Positions 13,483 through 25,695 of a stretch of DNA of 64,000 nucleotides are shown here, in pieces. A program made the translations under genes and the position numbers. Positions within the stretch are counted from its first letter, which is position 1. Every line of letters starts with the position of its first letter. The notes beneath the pieces are model-generated. The model was not told the DNA's origin. It saw only the letters and a program-made list of their open reading frames with translations, and made no database searches. Source of the DNA: Floccularia luteovirens (Eukaryota > Basidiomycota > Agaricomycetes > Agaricales > Squamanitaceae); contig VSJF01000004.1 in NCBI GenBank assembly GCA_009739215.1, forward strand, positions 1,302,001-1,366,000. The letters run 5' to 3'.

Positions 13483-15885
13483 TCATGTTTTTGTATCGAG
13501 CGCTGCTATAAGATTTTGCAAAATCTCCTTTTGCGTTGGGGATGATTGATCTGTATTTGGTGTAATTTCGGGCTCGTCAACATTTTCGTAATACAGTTTC
13601 AATGTATCCAAGATATCTTCGACGGACAAATTTTTTCGACTTAGCATTTGCAGGGCGTGCTGCCGAATCTACAAAAGTATTAGCAAACAATGCATATTTC
13701 AAAAAAGCACCTTACTCCATCATCTTCCATAATCAGCCATGCAAGAATATAATCAACAGTTTGAAGAGTAAAGAGGCCATTGTCAAGACGTCGAAGATAC
13801 CACCCATCTTCATCTTCTGGAGTAATTTCATCTCCATTTACTGACATCTCCTGTTTTCATATGTCAGGATTGAGCTAAATATAATCCATTCGAGATGACC
13901 CACTTTCTTTTCGGACTCAATCTCCAAATTAAGCACCTTCAGGCGCTGTTGTGCAGTATCCCTAATTTCTAGAAGCTTGTCAACCTTCTCATAGTTCTTT
14001 TCCACAAATTTTGCAAGCAGTCGTATACGTCCAGGTGATTCGGAAGCTAAGTTTGTGAGTAATGATGAAATTATGCCAAGCGTATGTGCAGTATCCTCCG
14101 ATGCAGGGAGTGTAGCTTTCGTTTTATGTTTTTTGGTATCCTGACGGTCAAGTCAAAACCAACAGACTATATGTGCATAGGCAGGGGGTGGAATTACCTT
14201 GCCCATGAAAGTTGAAAACAATGCCTTCAGCCCAAGAGCCTCGATAAAGACCTCGCATACCGCTGAGCCTTCAGAACCAGACATTGCATAATCCAAAGTC
14301 TTGATTGAGCGAGATTTTGACAAAAGTTTTTCCCTGAAGGCAATGAATTCTGGATATTTTTGGTGCATACTATGTATCTTACCTCATCATCATCACCATG
14401 AGGTCAGCACCTTCAGCTTTCAGAAACAGTTCCTTGATTGAAGCCTCGCTCAATGCTGAGCATAATATGTCAAATATGTTTTCCATAAACTCCGTCTCAT
14501 CTGCATCACTTGGATCCCTTTTTCTATATTTCTGTCAAGCGCGTAAGACATTCAATGAGTTTGAAACAGGTGTAAAAACTTACAGAAAGCACTTTAAGAA
14601 GAACCTCTACACCATCTTGATGCCCGAACTGCAGTTTGTTCTCTTTGTTGTTTTGCAGAAGAATTGATAATAATTCGGCTGCGTAACCTCCATTTTCATC
14701 ATGGCTTTTTGACTCTACGCGAGCCAATAGCCATGGTAAAAGTCTTGTTTTACAACCAAATGTCGTTGATAGCTCGGGACTGATACTGAGTATATTCTCA
14801 AAAATTCCTACAATATTTTTAGTCGTAGAATAGCTTGGCACCGATTATGGAAAATACCTAACACATGAAATATTCCTAAGCGATCCGATTCCTCTTCTTC
14901 GTTCATGCGCGCCAAATTGTCAACTAAGAGATCCAGTATTGAATGTTCAACCTTTGCAACACCGTCAGGCTTACTATGAGCGCAAGTAATTGAACAAACG
15001 CACCAACTGATCAACAAGAACTTTCAACGCTGAGTCAGTATCCTCTTCTGTCTCCTCTAGCTCATTTTCTACATCTTCGTCGGTCAGCTCATGTATCAGC
15101 TCGACGACATCAATAACTATATCAATATTTTCGTGACTGAGAAGTTCGATGAGCAATGTAATTGCTCCTGAGTTGATGAGTTCTGGATACGCTATGGTCG
15201 GATATTGGGCTAAAGGGAGTAGCTGTTTAATAGCCGTGTCCAGATCTGCTTCTGAGTCAATAAACCTTGGTGTAAAGAGTGTCAACTGCGTAATTGAAGT
15301 CATTAAACGATTCCTACTTTGAAGGATCTGTTGGATACTTGGAACGGTGGTCCTGGTTCTTCTTAACTGCTTTGTCAAAATGGTTGAACAGCCTCCGAAT
15401 CCCTGTAACCGAGAATTTATTGTTCTGAATCATCTTGTTAGTGTACACTCCAGTAGTTAACATAGAACTCCACCTCATCCGCATCGTCGTCTTTAGCTCC
15501 ATCGAAAATATTTAGAATCTCCTTCTGTTCTGACGTTAGCCCTCCTCCAAAAAATCGGCCTTCATCATCCTCCTCAGCAAAATAATCAGCGTCACCACCC
15601 GGGGCAAAAGATGTATCATAGTCATCTTCATCCTTCACTTCCTCCATACGGACAGACCGAGAAGATTGTTTGCGTTGTAAATTTGAAGTGCCATCAATGG
15701 GATCGGGGAAAATAGAAGTGGACGAAGTATCCATCTTCATTTTCTTCAGCATTTCTGGAGTTGGATTATCGGGTAGTTTCCTTTTATTCCCCCCGACGGG
15801 AAGCTTAGGGACCTATAAATCATATTAAGCTTGACCTAAATTACAAAGTTGAAGACTCTACCTTGAAAAGTTTGTCAATATCCAT
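13483..15885 (-). CDS. Beta-catenin-like protein 1 (CTNNBL1) homologue, spliceosome-associated ARM protein
   Basis: Armadillo/HEAT-type protein that in animals binds the Prp19/CDC5L complex in the nucleus. The start MDIDKLFKVPKLPVGGNKRK lies in an exon ending at 15885. A disordered acidic N-terminus follows (EEVKDEDDYDTSF, AEEDDEGRFFGGGL), then TSEQKEILNIFDGA. The ARM core is clear: FIDSEADLDTAIKQLLPLAQ, YPELINSGAITLLIELLSHE, LVDNLARMNEEEESDRLGIF, PWLLARVESKSHDENGGYAA and EVLLKVLS. The tail carries TLKLYYENVDEPEIT and ends IAALDTKT. About 590 residues over roughly a dozen short introns. The gene is broadly present in basidiomycetes although missing from S. cerevisiae. Its promoter is shared with GCP3. 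Confidence 0.9.
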
Positions 15886-16217
15886 TTTAGATGACGAATG
15901 GCAGCAATGACAAGCTAGCATCAGAAAAACGTAAACAGAGAGCAGTGGCAAAAATAAAACTTTACAAACTATTACTGCTTGTTATCTGTCCTGGAAATGT
16001 TGGTCAATGGAGTTGGTAGCCTGCAATACATGATTCTGCTCGAAATTGTGAAAGAAATCGGCACGTGATCTCGGATACTTGAGCTGAACATTGCGTTGAT
16101 TGGGTATCCTTTAATTAATTGTGAATATCTCCATAGTGAGGGTCTGGCTACCATCCCCAAACGTCTTAGCAGCCAAAATCGGCTTCAATCAATTTCTTTA
16201 CCAGAGCAAAACATTAT
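15886..16217. promoter_or_regulatory. Divergent promoter CTNNBL1 / GCP3 with CACGTGAT site
   Basis: 332 bases between the two start codons, with no supported coding frame. It holds a CACGTG core at 16062-16067 followed by AT, the same CACGTGAT sequence seen in the TCTP/UTP15 and RPL36 promoters. Regulatory use is inferred from position and recurrence only. Confidence 0.4.
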
Positions 16218-19200
16218 ATGTCGCGTGTGCCCAATCTTGAAGCTCTGGTGTCCGCGATCGTTCCTGCCTCAAGAAACAATGAAGAACTTCGCGCTGAATT
16301 ATTTTTGCACTGCAAAGATATCTTGAACAGGTGACACCTACCAGTTTTGAACGCAGCTTTGCTGACCCGAGAGCAAAGTCATATAGGTCAAACTTATGGA
16401 ACTGATCTTACCCAAATAACAGATACAGTAAACCGGCGATGTGTGTTGTCCCTTCTAATACCCGAGTACATGCTGATAAACGAAAGAAATAGTACTAAAG
16501 AATTCTCCTGATGGAAGAACTGCTCAAAAATTTAGCAATCTGATTTCACGACTGTTTGATCAGGTAAGTTCATGCAAAGACTCAGAGTCGTGTCATATCC
16601 GTTGCCAACGCGTTCCAAAGCCAATTCTGTCCAAAAAGCAAGACTCAATCCTGTTTCTGCACTCCCTCAGCCCTACTACAGACGCGTATTCCAGCCCAGC
16701 ATTTCTTCCAAACTTAGTAATCCCACCTACACGCAAAGCATTGAATTCCAAAATATCTCCCAGCCCGAAACAAGGTCATTCAACTAAAGAGAGAACAAAA
16801 GCTGATATACTGCAGGACTATCTGGAAAGCAAAGGTATTTCAAGTATTATATTTCTATCAGAAGCTAATTATCTGTAATAGGGAACTCTTTCATACCTGA
16901 GTCTTTGTTGCTTCGAGACACATTGTACCTTTTGCAAGGTATATCCGGCAAATACATACAGTTCTCTTTTACAGATGATTTTGATAATAGAATCATATTC
17001 ACTGAAGATACAGTCCGTCACAATTTTGGTTTTTGTTGTTTGTATCTCATCTGAAGCAAATCATCAGAAATATCACATTTCTGCACCAACCAAAGCCCTC
17101 TTGCGCAAACTCTCGGAACTTGGTTATCTATATTGTCGCATAGAAACCTTCATTCGGGAACGAGAAGGCGCTGCGGGAATTGGAATGATTGAACAAAGCT
17201 TGTGCCATCATCTACATACTCAACTCACCGAATACTATCGTCTAATAGCTGTGTTTGAGACACAAATGTCAAATCGAAGAAATGACATACAGCGTAAACA
17301 AGAAACCGAGGACAACAGCCTGGCAGAAGAGGAGACTGGACTTTCACTCCGTAGGCTCGATGTTTGGGTTAACGAATGGCGGCTTAGACTGAGAATGATG
17401 AGCGTCTGTGTGGAGGGTGCCCGAGGTGTTTAACTCGACATATAGCATTAATTGACAACTAACAAAACTTCAGGTTTAAAAGGCGGCGCCCTCGTCAATC
17501 TCATACACAGCTATACCGATAATGGTGATCCGTTTGTGAGAAAATTCACAGACAAACTATTGGCCGATGTATGAACAACAATCCTATTTATTTATTGTTC
17601 TCACCGTAAGCCTTTTTATTCAGGTCTTAAAACCTTTCTTTGCCACTCTTCGCAAGTGGCTCTTTTTTGGTGAACTGAACGACCCGTTCTCAGAATTCTT
17701 TGTTTCTACATCGACTGGCATAGGTTCTACTCCGTACCTACATCCTTCATCTCTAACCGGAAATATACATCAGCCATCTACAAATATCGGGTTTGGGCTA
17801 ACAGCCGCAGAGAATGAAGAGAACTCCAGGGATGCAGAAGGTGGTCTAAAGCTTTGGGAGGCAAAATATCAATTTCGTAGGGATATGCTTCCGATGTTCC
17901 TTGGAGAGGCTTTCGGAAAAAAGGTGAAACATCGAGAACTACTTTGTTGATCAACTTGTTTCCCTGAATTCTATAGATTTTCTCCACAGGCAAGAGTCTT
18001 AATTTCATCCGCTACACCTGCCTCGACAACGATTGGGTGGTAACTCGCGAAAAAATGAGCAATAATGGCGATAGTGAGAACAGTATTCTATTGACACTTG
18101 AATAATATTTTTAATACGTCATTAGCTTTGCAGTACAACGATATTGCAGGTCTCGAAAAGTCTATCGATACAGCATATAGGATAGCGAGCCATCGACTAT
18201 TTGAAGTTTTTATCGAAAAATTCAAATTGTTGGATCACCTCACCGCCCTTAAAAGTTACCTTATGCTCGGGAATGGGGATTTTTCAGATCAATTGATGGA
18301 AGCGTTAGGGTATGTTTGCCAATTCTTCTTCCGACCATCTTCTTGAATTTTCTTTCAGACCTAGTTTAGGCCGGCCAGCCAACACCCTTTATCGACACAA
18401 CCTCACAGCGACGCTGGAATCAGCTATTCGTTCATCGACGGCTCAACACGGTTCGATAGAAGTATTAAGGCGTCTTGACGCCCGTATGCTTGAGTACTCG
18501 CATGGAGAAATTGGCTGGGATGTCTTTACACTGGAATACAAGGTCGATGCTCCAATTGATACCGTCCTAGACCCGGAATCGATGGAACAATATTTAAAAC
18601 TATTCAGGCATCTCTGGCAGATGAAACGGGTGGAAATGGCTCTCAATAGAGGATGGATGCGGATGACTACCAGTGCTAGAACTTTCTTGCGTGCTCCTGG
18701 TACGTTATCATCCCTCTTGGTCTCATTTCCTACGGCGCTACATTTTTTTCTGATTCAGACCTTGAGCCAATATGGCATCGAATACGACTTACCTTGGCAG
18801 AGATGTTACACTTCATCCGCCAGATGCAGGCTTACTGCAGACTCGAAGTCATCGAGTGCTCGTGGAAGATCCTCATCGACTTCATGCATAAAAAGGAGGG
18901 AGACCTAGACTCCCTAATTGGTGCACACAGGTCCTATCTGGATCGTGTTGTCAAAAAAATCTTGCTGTGGAATACAAAACCTGGGAAAGAGGTAATAAAA
19001 CTACTTGATCGTTTGGGGTACTACGTACTCACATGCAGTATTCGACAGGATAGTGTGTTAAATCAAGTTAGAGACATATTTTCGATCATCCTACAATTTC
19101 GGGAGGCGACAGTGAGTTACACGCATATCACAGGATTACAATGCCTAACTGAACTATAAGGACGACTTTTACAATTATTGCTTATCAGAGTCTGCACGAA

Positions 19201-19477
19201 GAGATCAAGGTTTAGATTCGGATCGAGTAAGTGCTCACCTACTGATGAATGGATTGTAAGATGAAATAGAATATGCAAGGGTGTATACACAGGACCACCG
19301 CAAGAACGGCAAACAACAGTACTTCCTGAATTAACGAAGCGCTTGAAAGATTACGGAGCTTCTTTCTCAGAGAAAACTCAAAGTATGGTTCAGCATCTTC
19401 AAGTCCATCAAGACCTCGATTGTAGATTTCTTGGAATAAGGCTTTCATTTTCAGACTTTTATAAGACAAAGAAATAA
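16218..19477 (+). CDS. Gamma-tubulin complex component 3 (GCP3/Spc98/Alp6)
   Basis: Subunit of the gamma-tubulin small complex that nucleates microtubules at spindle pole bodies. Start MSRVPNLEALVSAIVPAS; short introns then join KDILN-SHIGQTYGTDLTQIT, TVNRR-LLKNSPDGRTAQ and LISRLFDQ-PILSKKQDS. The GRIP1/Spc97_Spc98 core begins at LLLRDTLYLLQGISGKYIQF and continues YHISAPTKALLRKLSELGYL. GRIP2 includes LRKWLFFGELNDPFSEFF, SLNFIRYTCLDNDW, EVFIEKFKLLDHLTALKSYL, DVFTLEYKVDAPIDTVL, YLKLFRHLWQMKRVEMAL and FIRQMQAYCRLEVIECSW. It ends LGIRLSFSDFYKTKK, as GCP3 proteins do. About 840 residues, roughly 14 introns. The N-terminal exon chain was solved by phase and is less certain than the core. Confidence 0.92.
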
Positions 19478-19645
19478 CTTATTAATTGTAAATGTCGACA
19501 TAATATCTCAACTTTTAGCTTTAAGATGGTCTGCATAAATCATAATTAAGCACTGATAAGCCACAATTGTATTCACACAATTTATATCAATGTAAAGACA
19601 AGGGTAGATTATGCATTTGAATAACTATAATACCTGAGATGGTTT

Positions 19646-21403
19646 TTAAAGCTCATCATGGCCTACCTCAGCACTTGAGTTGGCACTCAGGGGAACCTGG
19701 GCATCCGGATCTGGAGCTACAAGAGAGTTTTTGGCATGTGTTTCGACGAATTCCACCAAACTTTCCAAGGTCCTGTCACCTTCATAGTCAATGAATTCAT
19801 CTGAGCCAGCTGGTTTGAATTTTAAAGTTGGGAATCCTGAGACACGGAAAGGAGCGGATGGTGGAAGGTCATTCTCTTGTGCTTCCATCTTGGCACTGTT
19901 GGTCTGAATTAAGATCATAATTCAGTATAATCTGCGAAGAGTACTTACATAACTAATTTGTCCTTGACGGCAGCATATTTCTCTCCTAGAGTGTCCCAAG
20001 TGGGTTTAAGACGTTTGCAGTGGCCACACCTGAAAATATGTAAGACAATGAAAATTACGATAGTCAGAAGCATACCAAGATGCATAAAATTCGACGAAAA
20101 CATCCTTTGATTTGTCGAGTACAACTTCCTCGAAATTTTTTCCGACCACAACATAAACGCTCTCATCTTGCGACTCGGGTACAGGCTGGCTCTTGAGTTC
20201 CGGTGAGATTTTACCCTCAAGGTAGCTGCTAACCCACTCAGAGGTAGCCTCAGTGGTCAACTCCTTGCTCTGGTCGAAGGGGTATTTCAATTGTTTTTCG
20301 AGATCCTGGATGACAAATGCGGGCCATTTTGGTTCGATGATGTTAAGTGCCTTCGCGTGATCTCCAAATTGAATGGCATCGATATGAACAAAGTTCATCT
20401 TTGACTTGTATTTTTTTGCAACAGGTTTCAAGGTCTCAATGTACTTCTCATTGTCTTCGCTTGCAGAATCGAGGAAGAGATACGCCAGGGGCTTTCCACT
20501 GGTAGCGTACATCATATAATTATCGGCGTTGACTTCGTTGAGAATAGGGATGGCAAGTTCTTTTATCCACGCGGCGAGTTCCTCAGTGGTGACAGCAGTT
20601 ACAGGTAGGGGATAAACAGTTTGAGGCTCATCGAATGATCGGTGAACGATGACAGCAGGTGGAGTGACACCAGCCTTTTTGATGACATCTGCGTCTGTTG
20701 AGAGACCAAAGAGATAATCGTCACGGTGAGATTCTGCGACTGTTTTGAACTCGGTTATTGGCGCATCTTCGGCAGAACTGAGGTACGCGACCACAACAAG
20801 TCTATCGGATTTGATAAATTGATCGAAGTTGTCGGAATTAACTTCCGAAACTGCAGGGAGTGATTGCCTGTGGACTCAAAATTAGAACAGATAAAATTGC
20901 ACAAAAGATACAACACACTTGACCATGTAGCTGATGATTCCATCAGCTTTTCTGGGACCACCATATTCACTGGCCTCGCCATTGCGGTAAACCTTCAAAG
21001 TACTGATGGACGTATTAGACTGGTATAATAAAAATTGCATAAACAGACAACATACGGATAACCCTGAACTCCTTTACTTTGACATAAATCGGCTTCTTCA
21101 ACGCAGTCAACCTTAGCCAACTTAATTTTCTTTTCTTTGAGAGCAGTGGCAGCCTCTTCATAATGAGGAGCCAATGCTTTGCAGTGACCACACCTGATAT
21201 AAACAAATTAAGAAAAGTACCCCTAAAATGAAAGGAAAGACATACCATGGTGCAAAAAATTCGACAAGCATCAATGGCTCTTTAGCGACTGATTGCTCGA
21301 AGTCGGCGGAAGTGAGAGTCAAGACATCTGAAGCAGCGTCTGCAAGAATAAGAGTAGCAAGACAAAGAAGGGAAGCAGGGACTGAGATGGTAGAGAAACG
21401 CAT
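19646..21403 (-). CDS. PDI1: Protein disulfide isomerase with HDEL retention signal
   Basis: ER-lumenal oxidoreductase that forms and isomerises disulfides in secretory proteins. The N-terminal signal peptide is [20 protein letters not shown]. Domain order is thioredoxin a ([20 protein letters not shown]), two inactive b domains ([37 protein letters not shown]), then thioredoxin a' ([20 protein letters not shown]). The protein ends in HDEL. Both CGHC active sites are intact. About 500 residues, as expected. Introns interrupt both active-site Trp codons at the same place (21194-21245 and 20030-20075; see findings). It converges on GCP3 with about 170 bases between stops. Confidence 0.97.
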
Positions 21404-21646
21404 GGGGGAAAGCTTGAGAGAAAGGTAGTGGCAAAGCTCGTGATCTTATAACAAGGCTAAGAACTGACGTGTCACTTCGAATCTGGATTAGGCTAAGAGT
21501 TTTCCGTTACATAATCCCACAAACTTTGTATGTAATCCTCCGCTGTATCTTCGGTTTGTCTCCGAACAACGTCGCGCTGTCATTGCTTCTTATTTATCTC
21601 TCCGTCATCATTTCGATTTTAATCATCACATGTTTCTATTTTATTG

Positions 21647-22852
21647 TCACAACGCCCCTAAATCAAAATTACTGCCACGTTGCCTCCCATTGTGATACTC
21701 TTTTGATACTCGAAGAAACTCTCGCGGTGCTGGTAGATCTGTCACAGGAAATGTGTGTCTACCACCACTTGATGTTGGTGACGGCACTGCTTTCTGTTAA
21801 CCCTTTTCTTATGTAAAATCTATGTACACTTACTTTTTCTGTTTGAACCTGAAACTGCTCTTACACCCACATTATTTTCCTTGATTATATTATTTCTCGC
21901 CGGCTGGGTAGGCGGTGACCTCGTCCTTGAGGGTTCAGAACGTGGTGGTGCTGGTGGTGGCTGCGGTGGACTAGGACGAATTATGCGTGGAGGAGTAGCA
22001 GCTGCTAGCGTATTCGAAACATCACTGATGCGCGTAGGAGCTGGTGGTGGCGGTGTTGGGGCCGAAACATGTGCCTGTCTTCTCGCTGGTGGTTGGGGTA
22101 CAGTCCTTGCAGGAGATGATGGAGCAATGCTTGACGGTCTTGGTGGTGGTGGTGGAGGTGGTGCTCTGCCTGGCGTGGATGCAACAGGTCTCTTAGGAGC
22201 ATTCCCCGAAATTGAATTTGAACGCGGTGGGATCCCAGGCACTGTCCTGGTTACCTGCGGGGGCTTGGATGGAGATGCCGGTTTGGTCGGAGATGGAACA
22301 GGAGAAGCTCGGGGTGGTGTTGATGGTGGACTTACATTGCGTACAGGGGGCGGTGGACGACGGGGAGGTGGTGGTGCGCTCGCATTGCTCGATGGGACAC
22401 TTTGACGAGACGGGATGGCTGGAGCTGGTCGATTTGGAATAGCTGGCGCTGCAGTGGAGGGTTTTGGCGGAGGGACAGCCCTCTGAGGTGGTTTGGGAGC
22501 AAAACTAGGAGCATCCGGCTGCCGTACTGGCGGCTTTGCTAGATTTGGGGGTTTTGCTGTAGATGAACCCTAATTTTAATATAACATTCCTTATCGTGAA
22601 GGAGTAACGAAACGCACCAAGGTTATTTTGCCCAGAGGGCTTTAGTTTGAGCATCCCTCCAGCAAATAGCCCCCCCAATTGAGGAGGGCCGCCAGCTCCT
22701 GTAGGGATCGCAGGAGTAGGAGCGGATGCTACTCTACCAGCAGCCCCTCCTGTCTTGGGAGTGTCTACAACTGGAGCACTGCGATCATTCGTCTCAGATT
22801 TCTTTAGCCTTTTCCCTGCTTGAATTTGCTTCAGGAGCTCGCTGGATGCCAT
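21647..22852 (-). CDS. Verprolin/WIP-type actin regulator (WH2, Pro-rich)
   Basis: Proline-rich partner of WASP that binds actin and acts at endocytic actin patches. Start MASSELLKQIQAGKRLKKSE gives a WH2 actin-binding motif ending TNDRSAPVV at residues about 3-30. A long Pro-rich stretch follows (APPPPPPPRPSSIAPSS, APTPPPPAPTRIS). The first intron joins PSGQNNL to AKPPNLAKPPVRQ. The last exon is easy to miss: a donor GTAAGTG near 21837 joins SGSNRK to VPSPTSSGGRHTFPV and DLPAPREF, the C-terminal WASP-binding type motif, with the stop at 21647-21649. Without that exon the frame stops at 21820. About 345 residues. An alternative in-frame start lies 18 bases upstream at 22870. Confidence 0.85.
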
Positions 22853-23318
22853 TTGAATATTGTTGTGCACAGATGGTGCAAGGATGTGATGAAACCGTAG
22901 TAAGTGGCTGTGGCTGTGTTGCCTTTGTGAGTCGAGTCGGTTAAATATGAGAACTCCGATGTATTACTTGGCTTTGGTTCTTACACTAAACTAACCACTC
23001 TATGAAACGTACATACAAAACTACTTTATAATATTTATATCCTATTAGATGACTGAGACTTCAATCACGTAAAATGGAGATGGTGTGAGTAACTCTCGTC
23101 TCGCATAGTCAGCAAGAACAGTGGTGAACTTTAAACAAGCCTACCGCAACCATAATTCAAACAAAAGTCAACACATCGAATAATCGAGCTTCACAAGTTT
23201 CAAAATGTATAATTCACATAAAAGGATGAGCAACAAACTCAATAGTACAAGAGATGTAACCCACGCAATCGGCATAATTATTTCCATTGTCCTACAAAAG
23301 TATCTGCATTAATGTGCT
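22853..23318. other. Intergenic: verprolin upstream and RBM42 3' flank
   Basis: About 465 bases between two minus-strand genes. It is AT-rich in the middle (around 23020-23060). No supported coding frame, repeat or RNA gene is visible. It should contain the verprolin promoter and the RBM42 3' UTR. Confidence 0.45.
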
Positions 23319-24112
23319 TCAATATGGTTTGTGTCTATTCTTTTTCAAATCTTGCTGAAGTTTCTTAGCTTTCCTATGACCAATTTCAACGGGTCGGATA
23401 GCAGTGTCGTCCGCTTTCTTGAGCTTGACAGGACGATTTCCTACGTATTTGCCTAGGGGGTTTGTAATTAGTTGACCACCCATTTGTAATACCTTAAATC
23501 TACCCACCGTCCATCTCTTTCCAAGCCTTGAGGAAATCTTCTGGATCGGAAAAGGCCACAAATCCATACTTGGCCTGCATGCATGCATGTTAATACAGAT
23601 CATAGCAGTGATAGGTCGAAAACAAACTTTCTGACTCAATCTGTCCCTAATCACTCGGGCCTTCTGGAAAGATGTATACTTGTTGAAAGCGTTTGCTAAG
23701 ACATCGTCAGAGACATCATTGCTAAGATCGCCAACAAATAAACGGAACCAAGCTAAAGAACTATCAGCCACTGTGCCGTATATGAATATGAGAAAACAAA
23801 CTGACAAGGATTCCACTCCAGCAGCGTTTGGTCCTCCCAGACTTTACCTCCACCTTTCCTAAGAACCGTTGTTCTTTTGCCCCCTTTGGCTAGTCTACCA
23901 CCAGCACCTCCTCGTTTGTCTATCATAGCTCCTGGTACATAAACACTTTGTTGTGCAAGAATACCAACATCATATTCATATGCATTTGCTGGGACAGGAG
24001 CGGAATGGGCAGAGGAAGATCCTGCCACAGGATACGATGGGCCTTGATATGGTTTATAGTAAGGATTGACGTCGTATGCATATTGTTGCTGTTGCTGTGC
24101 GTATGGATCCAT
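23319..24112 (-). CDS. RBM42-like RNA-binding protein (single RRM)
   Basis: Homologue of RBM42, a splicing-associated RNA-binding protein. Start MDPYAQQQQQYAYDVNPYY gives a Gln/Tyr-rich low-complexity N-terminus. A basic linker follows (AGGRLAKGGKRTTVLRKGGG), then the family motif VWEDQTLLEWNP just before the RRM. The RRM has RNP2 RLFVGDLSNDVSDDVL and an RNP1-like segment AKYGFVAFSDPEDFL split by an intron, then MDGKYVGNRPVKLKK. The tail (GHRKAKKLQQDLKKNRHKPY) is basic. About 220 residues, shorter than the animal protein, which carries a long N-terminal extension. It is divergent from RPL5 with 334 bases between start codons. Confidence 0.88.
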
Positions 24113-24446
24113 AATACAGACGAGAATTGAGATTGAAGGAGTGAAGCTTGTTGGAAAAGGATTGTGTGTGATGACTGTTACTGTAACCCCATCGTGTGAA
24201 AATTTGTCTAATTTGGATGCGCCGCGCTGCAGCAGGACGAAACTTTGGTCTCCTGCCGTTGAATCATCCAGCGCCCTGCCGCCAATTCCCTCAAGGTATG
24301 CCATTTTATTACATGTGAAGGACTCCCATAGTCCTTAGGCTTTTGCATATGTGACATTGTTGTGTCTTGACGCTTGGAGTTGGATGGATTGCTATATAGC
24401 AACTCAGATGACTAGCTTTGTACACATTCTGATACAACCTACACAG
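24113..24446. promoter_or_regulatory. Divergent promoter region RBM42 / RPL5
   Basis: 334 bases between start codons of a putative splicing factor gene and a ribosomal protein gene. It includes a pyrimidine-rich tract leading into the RPL5 start. No E-box of the CACGTG type is present. Frames crossing it are not coding-like. Confidence 0.35.
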
Positions 24447-25576
24447 ATGCCTTTCGTCAAGAAAATCAAGTCCGATGCTTACTTCTCCCGGTTCCAAGTG
24501 AAATACCGAAGACGAAGAGAGGGCAAAACCGATTGTATGTGGTCTTGATTAATCCCATGACACCGTCTTCACATTTATCGTGTAGACTATGCCCGTAAAC
24601 GACTGGTGACCCAGGCCAAAAACAAATAGTTGGTGATATCAGCAATTATATATTAAAGTATCCTAATTCCAATTCCAGTAATGCCCCAAAATACCGACTG
24701 GTCGTCCGCTTTACAAACCGCAATATCATTGTTCAAATTGTCTATGCCCGCCTACAGGGTGACTTTGTACTCACTGCCGCCCGCTCAGCAGAACTGCCTC
24801 GGTATGGGATCAAACATGGTCTGACAAATTGGGCTGCAGGTATGTGTTTCCTTTTTCTTGCACCAAATTTTGCACGTCCACTAATCATGTCGGGTAGCAT
24901 ATGCCACAGGGCTTCTATGTGCTCGCCGTGCTCTGACAAAACTTGGACTTGCTGACAAGTACCAGGGTGTGACAGAACCAGACGGTACTCTGAAATTGAC
25001 CGAGAATATTGATGAAGACTCTGCCCCACGAGCTTTCAAATGTTTCCTTGATGTCGGTTTGAAACGTACATCAACAGGCTCCCGAGTGTTTGGTGCCATG
25101 AAAGGCGCAAGCGATGGTGGTATCTTCATTCCCCATTCTGAAAAACGATTCCCTGGCTTTGACCCAGAAAGCAAGGAGTTGGATGCCGAAGTTTTGAAAA
25201 AATACATTTTTGGGGGGCATGTTTCAGAATATATGGAAAGTTTGGAGGAGGAAGATGATGAGAGGTCTGTTTTGAAAGACTTGTCGCAAGGTTCTCTACT
25301 TAAATGCCATACAGGTTCAAAAAGCAATTTTCTTCGTATCTTGCGGATGACATTGGTTCAGATGATATCGAAGAAATCTACACAAATGCCCATGCTGCGA
25401 TACGTGAAGATCCTGTCTTCAAGCCAACAGAGAAGACGAAGGACTGGAAAGCAGAAACACTTAAATACAAGACCCACAGACTTACGTATGATGAACGTAA
25501 AGCTAACATTGCTACCAAGATCGAGAAATTCAAGGCAGGTGGGGACGCCGATGAAGAGGATGATGACGATGAGTAG
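24447..25576 (+). CDS. RPL5: 60S ribosomal protein L5 (uL18)
   Basis: Binds 5S rRNA and places it in the central protuberance of the large ribosomal subunit. Start [20 protein letters not shown], then [60 protein letters not shown] and [20 protein letters not shown]. The C-terminal part carries [20 protein letters not shown], then [20 protein letters not shown], and ends with a very acidic tail ([12 protein letters not shown]). About 300 residues, as usual. Introns split Tyr codons in DYYARK and KYNAPK. It converges on MED17 with about 120 bases between stops. Confidence 0.97.
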
Positions 25577-25695
25577 ATACTCTATGCGAGGCATTATGTT
25601 GTATGCAACTCTTCACAAAAAAATTTGCATTTCATTATAGTGTTGATGTTGGGATACATATCCGGAACTGCTATGACGAGACTCCCTACAATGAA

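Noticed and set aside
16320..16570. Several in-frame stops at the start of GCP3 suggesting a broken 5' end
   Set aside because: Two short introns with CTGAY branch points resolve all of them in phase.
21469..21816. 115-codon plus-strand frame with hydrophobic content
   Set aside because: It overlaps the antisense of the verprolin last exon and its 3' flank; no start context or homology.
21881..22405. Open plus-strand frame of 174 codons, very Gly-rich
   Set aside because: It is the antisense shadow of the Pro-rich verprolin exon; poly-Pro codons read backwards give Gly-rich frames.
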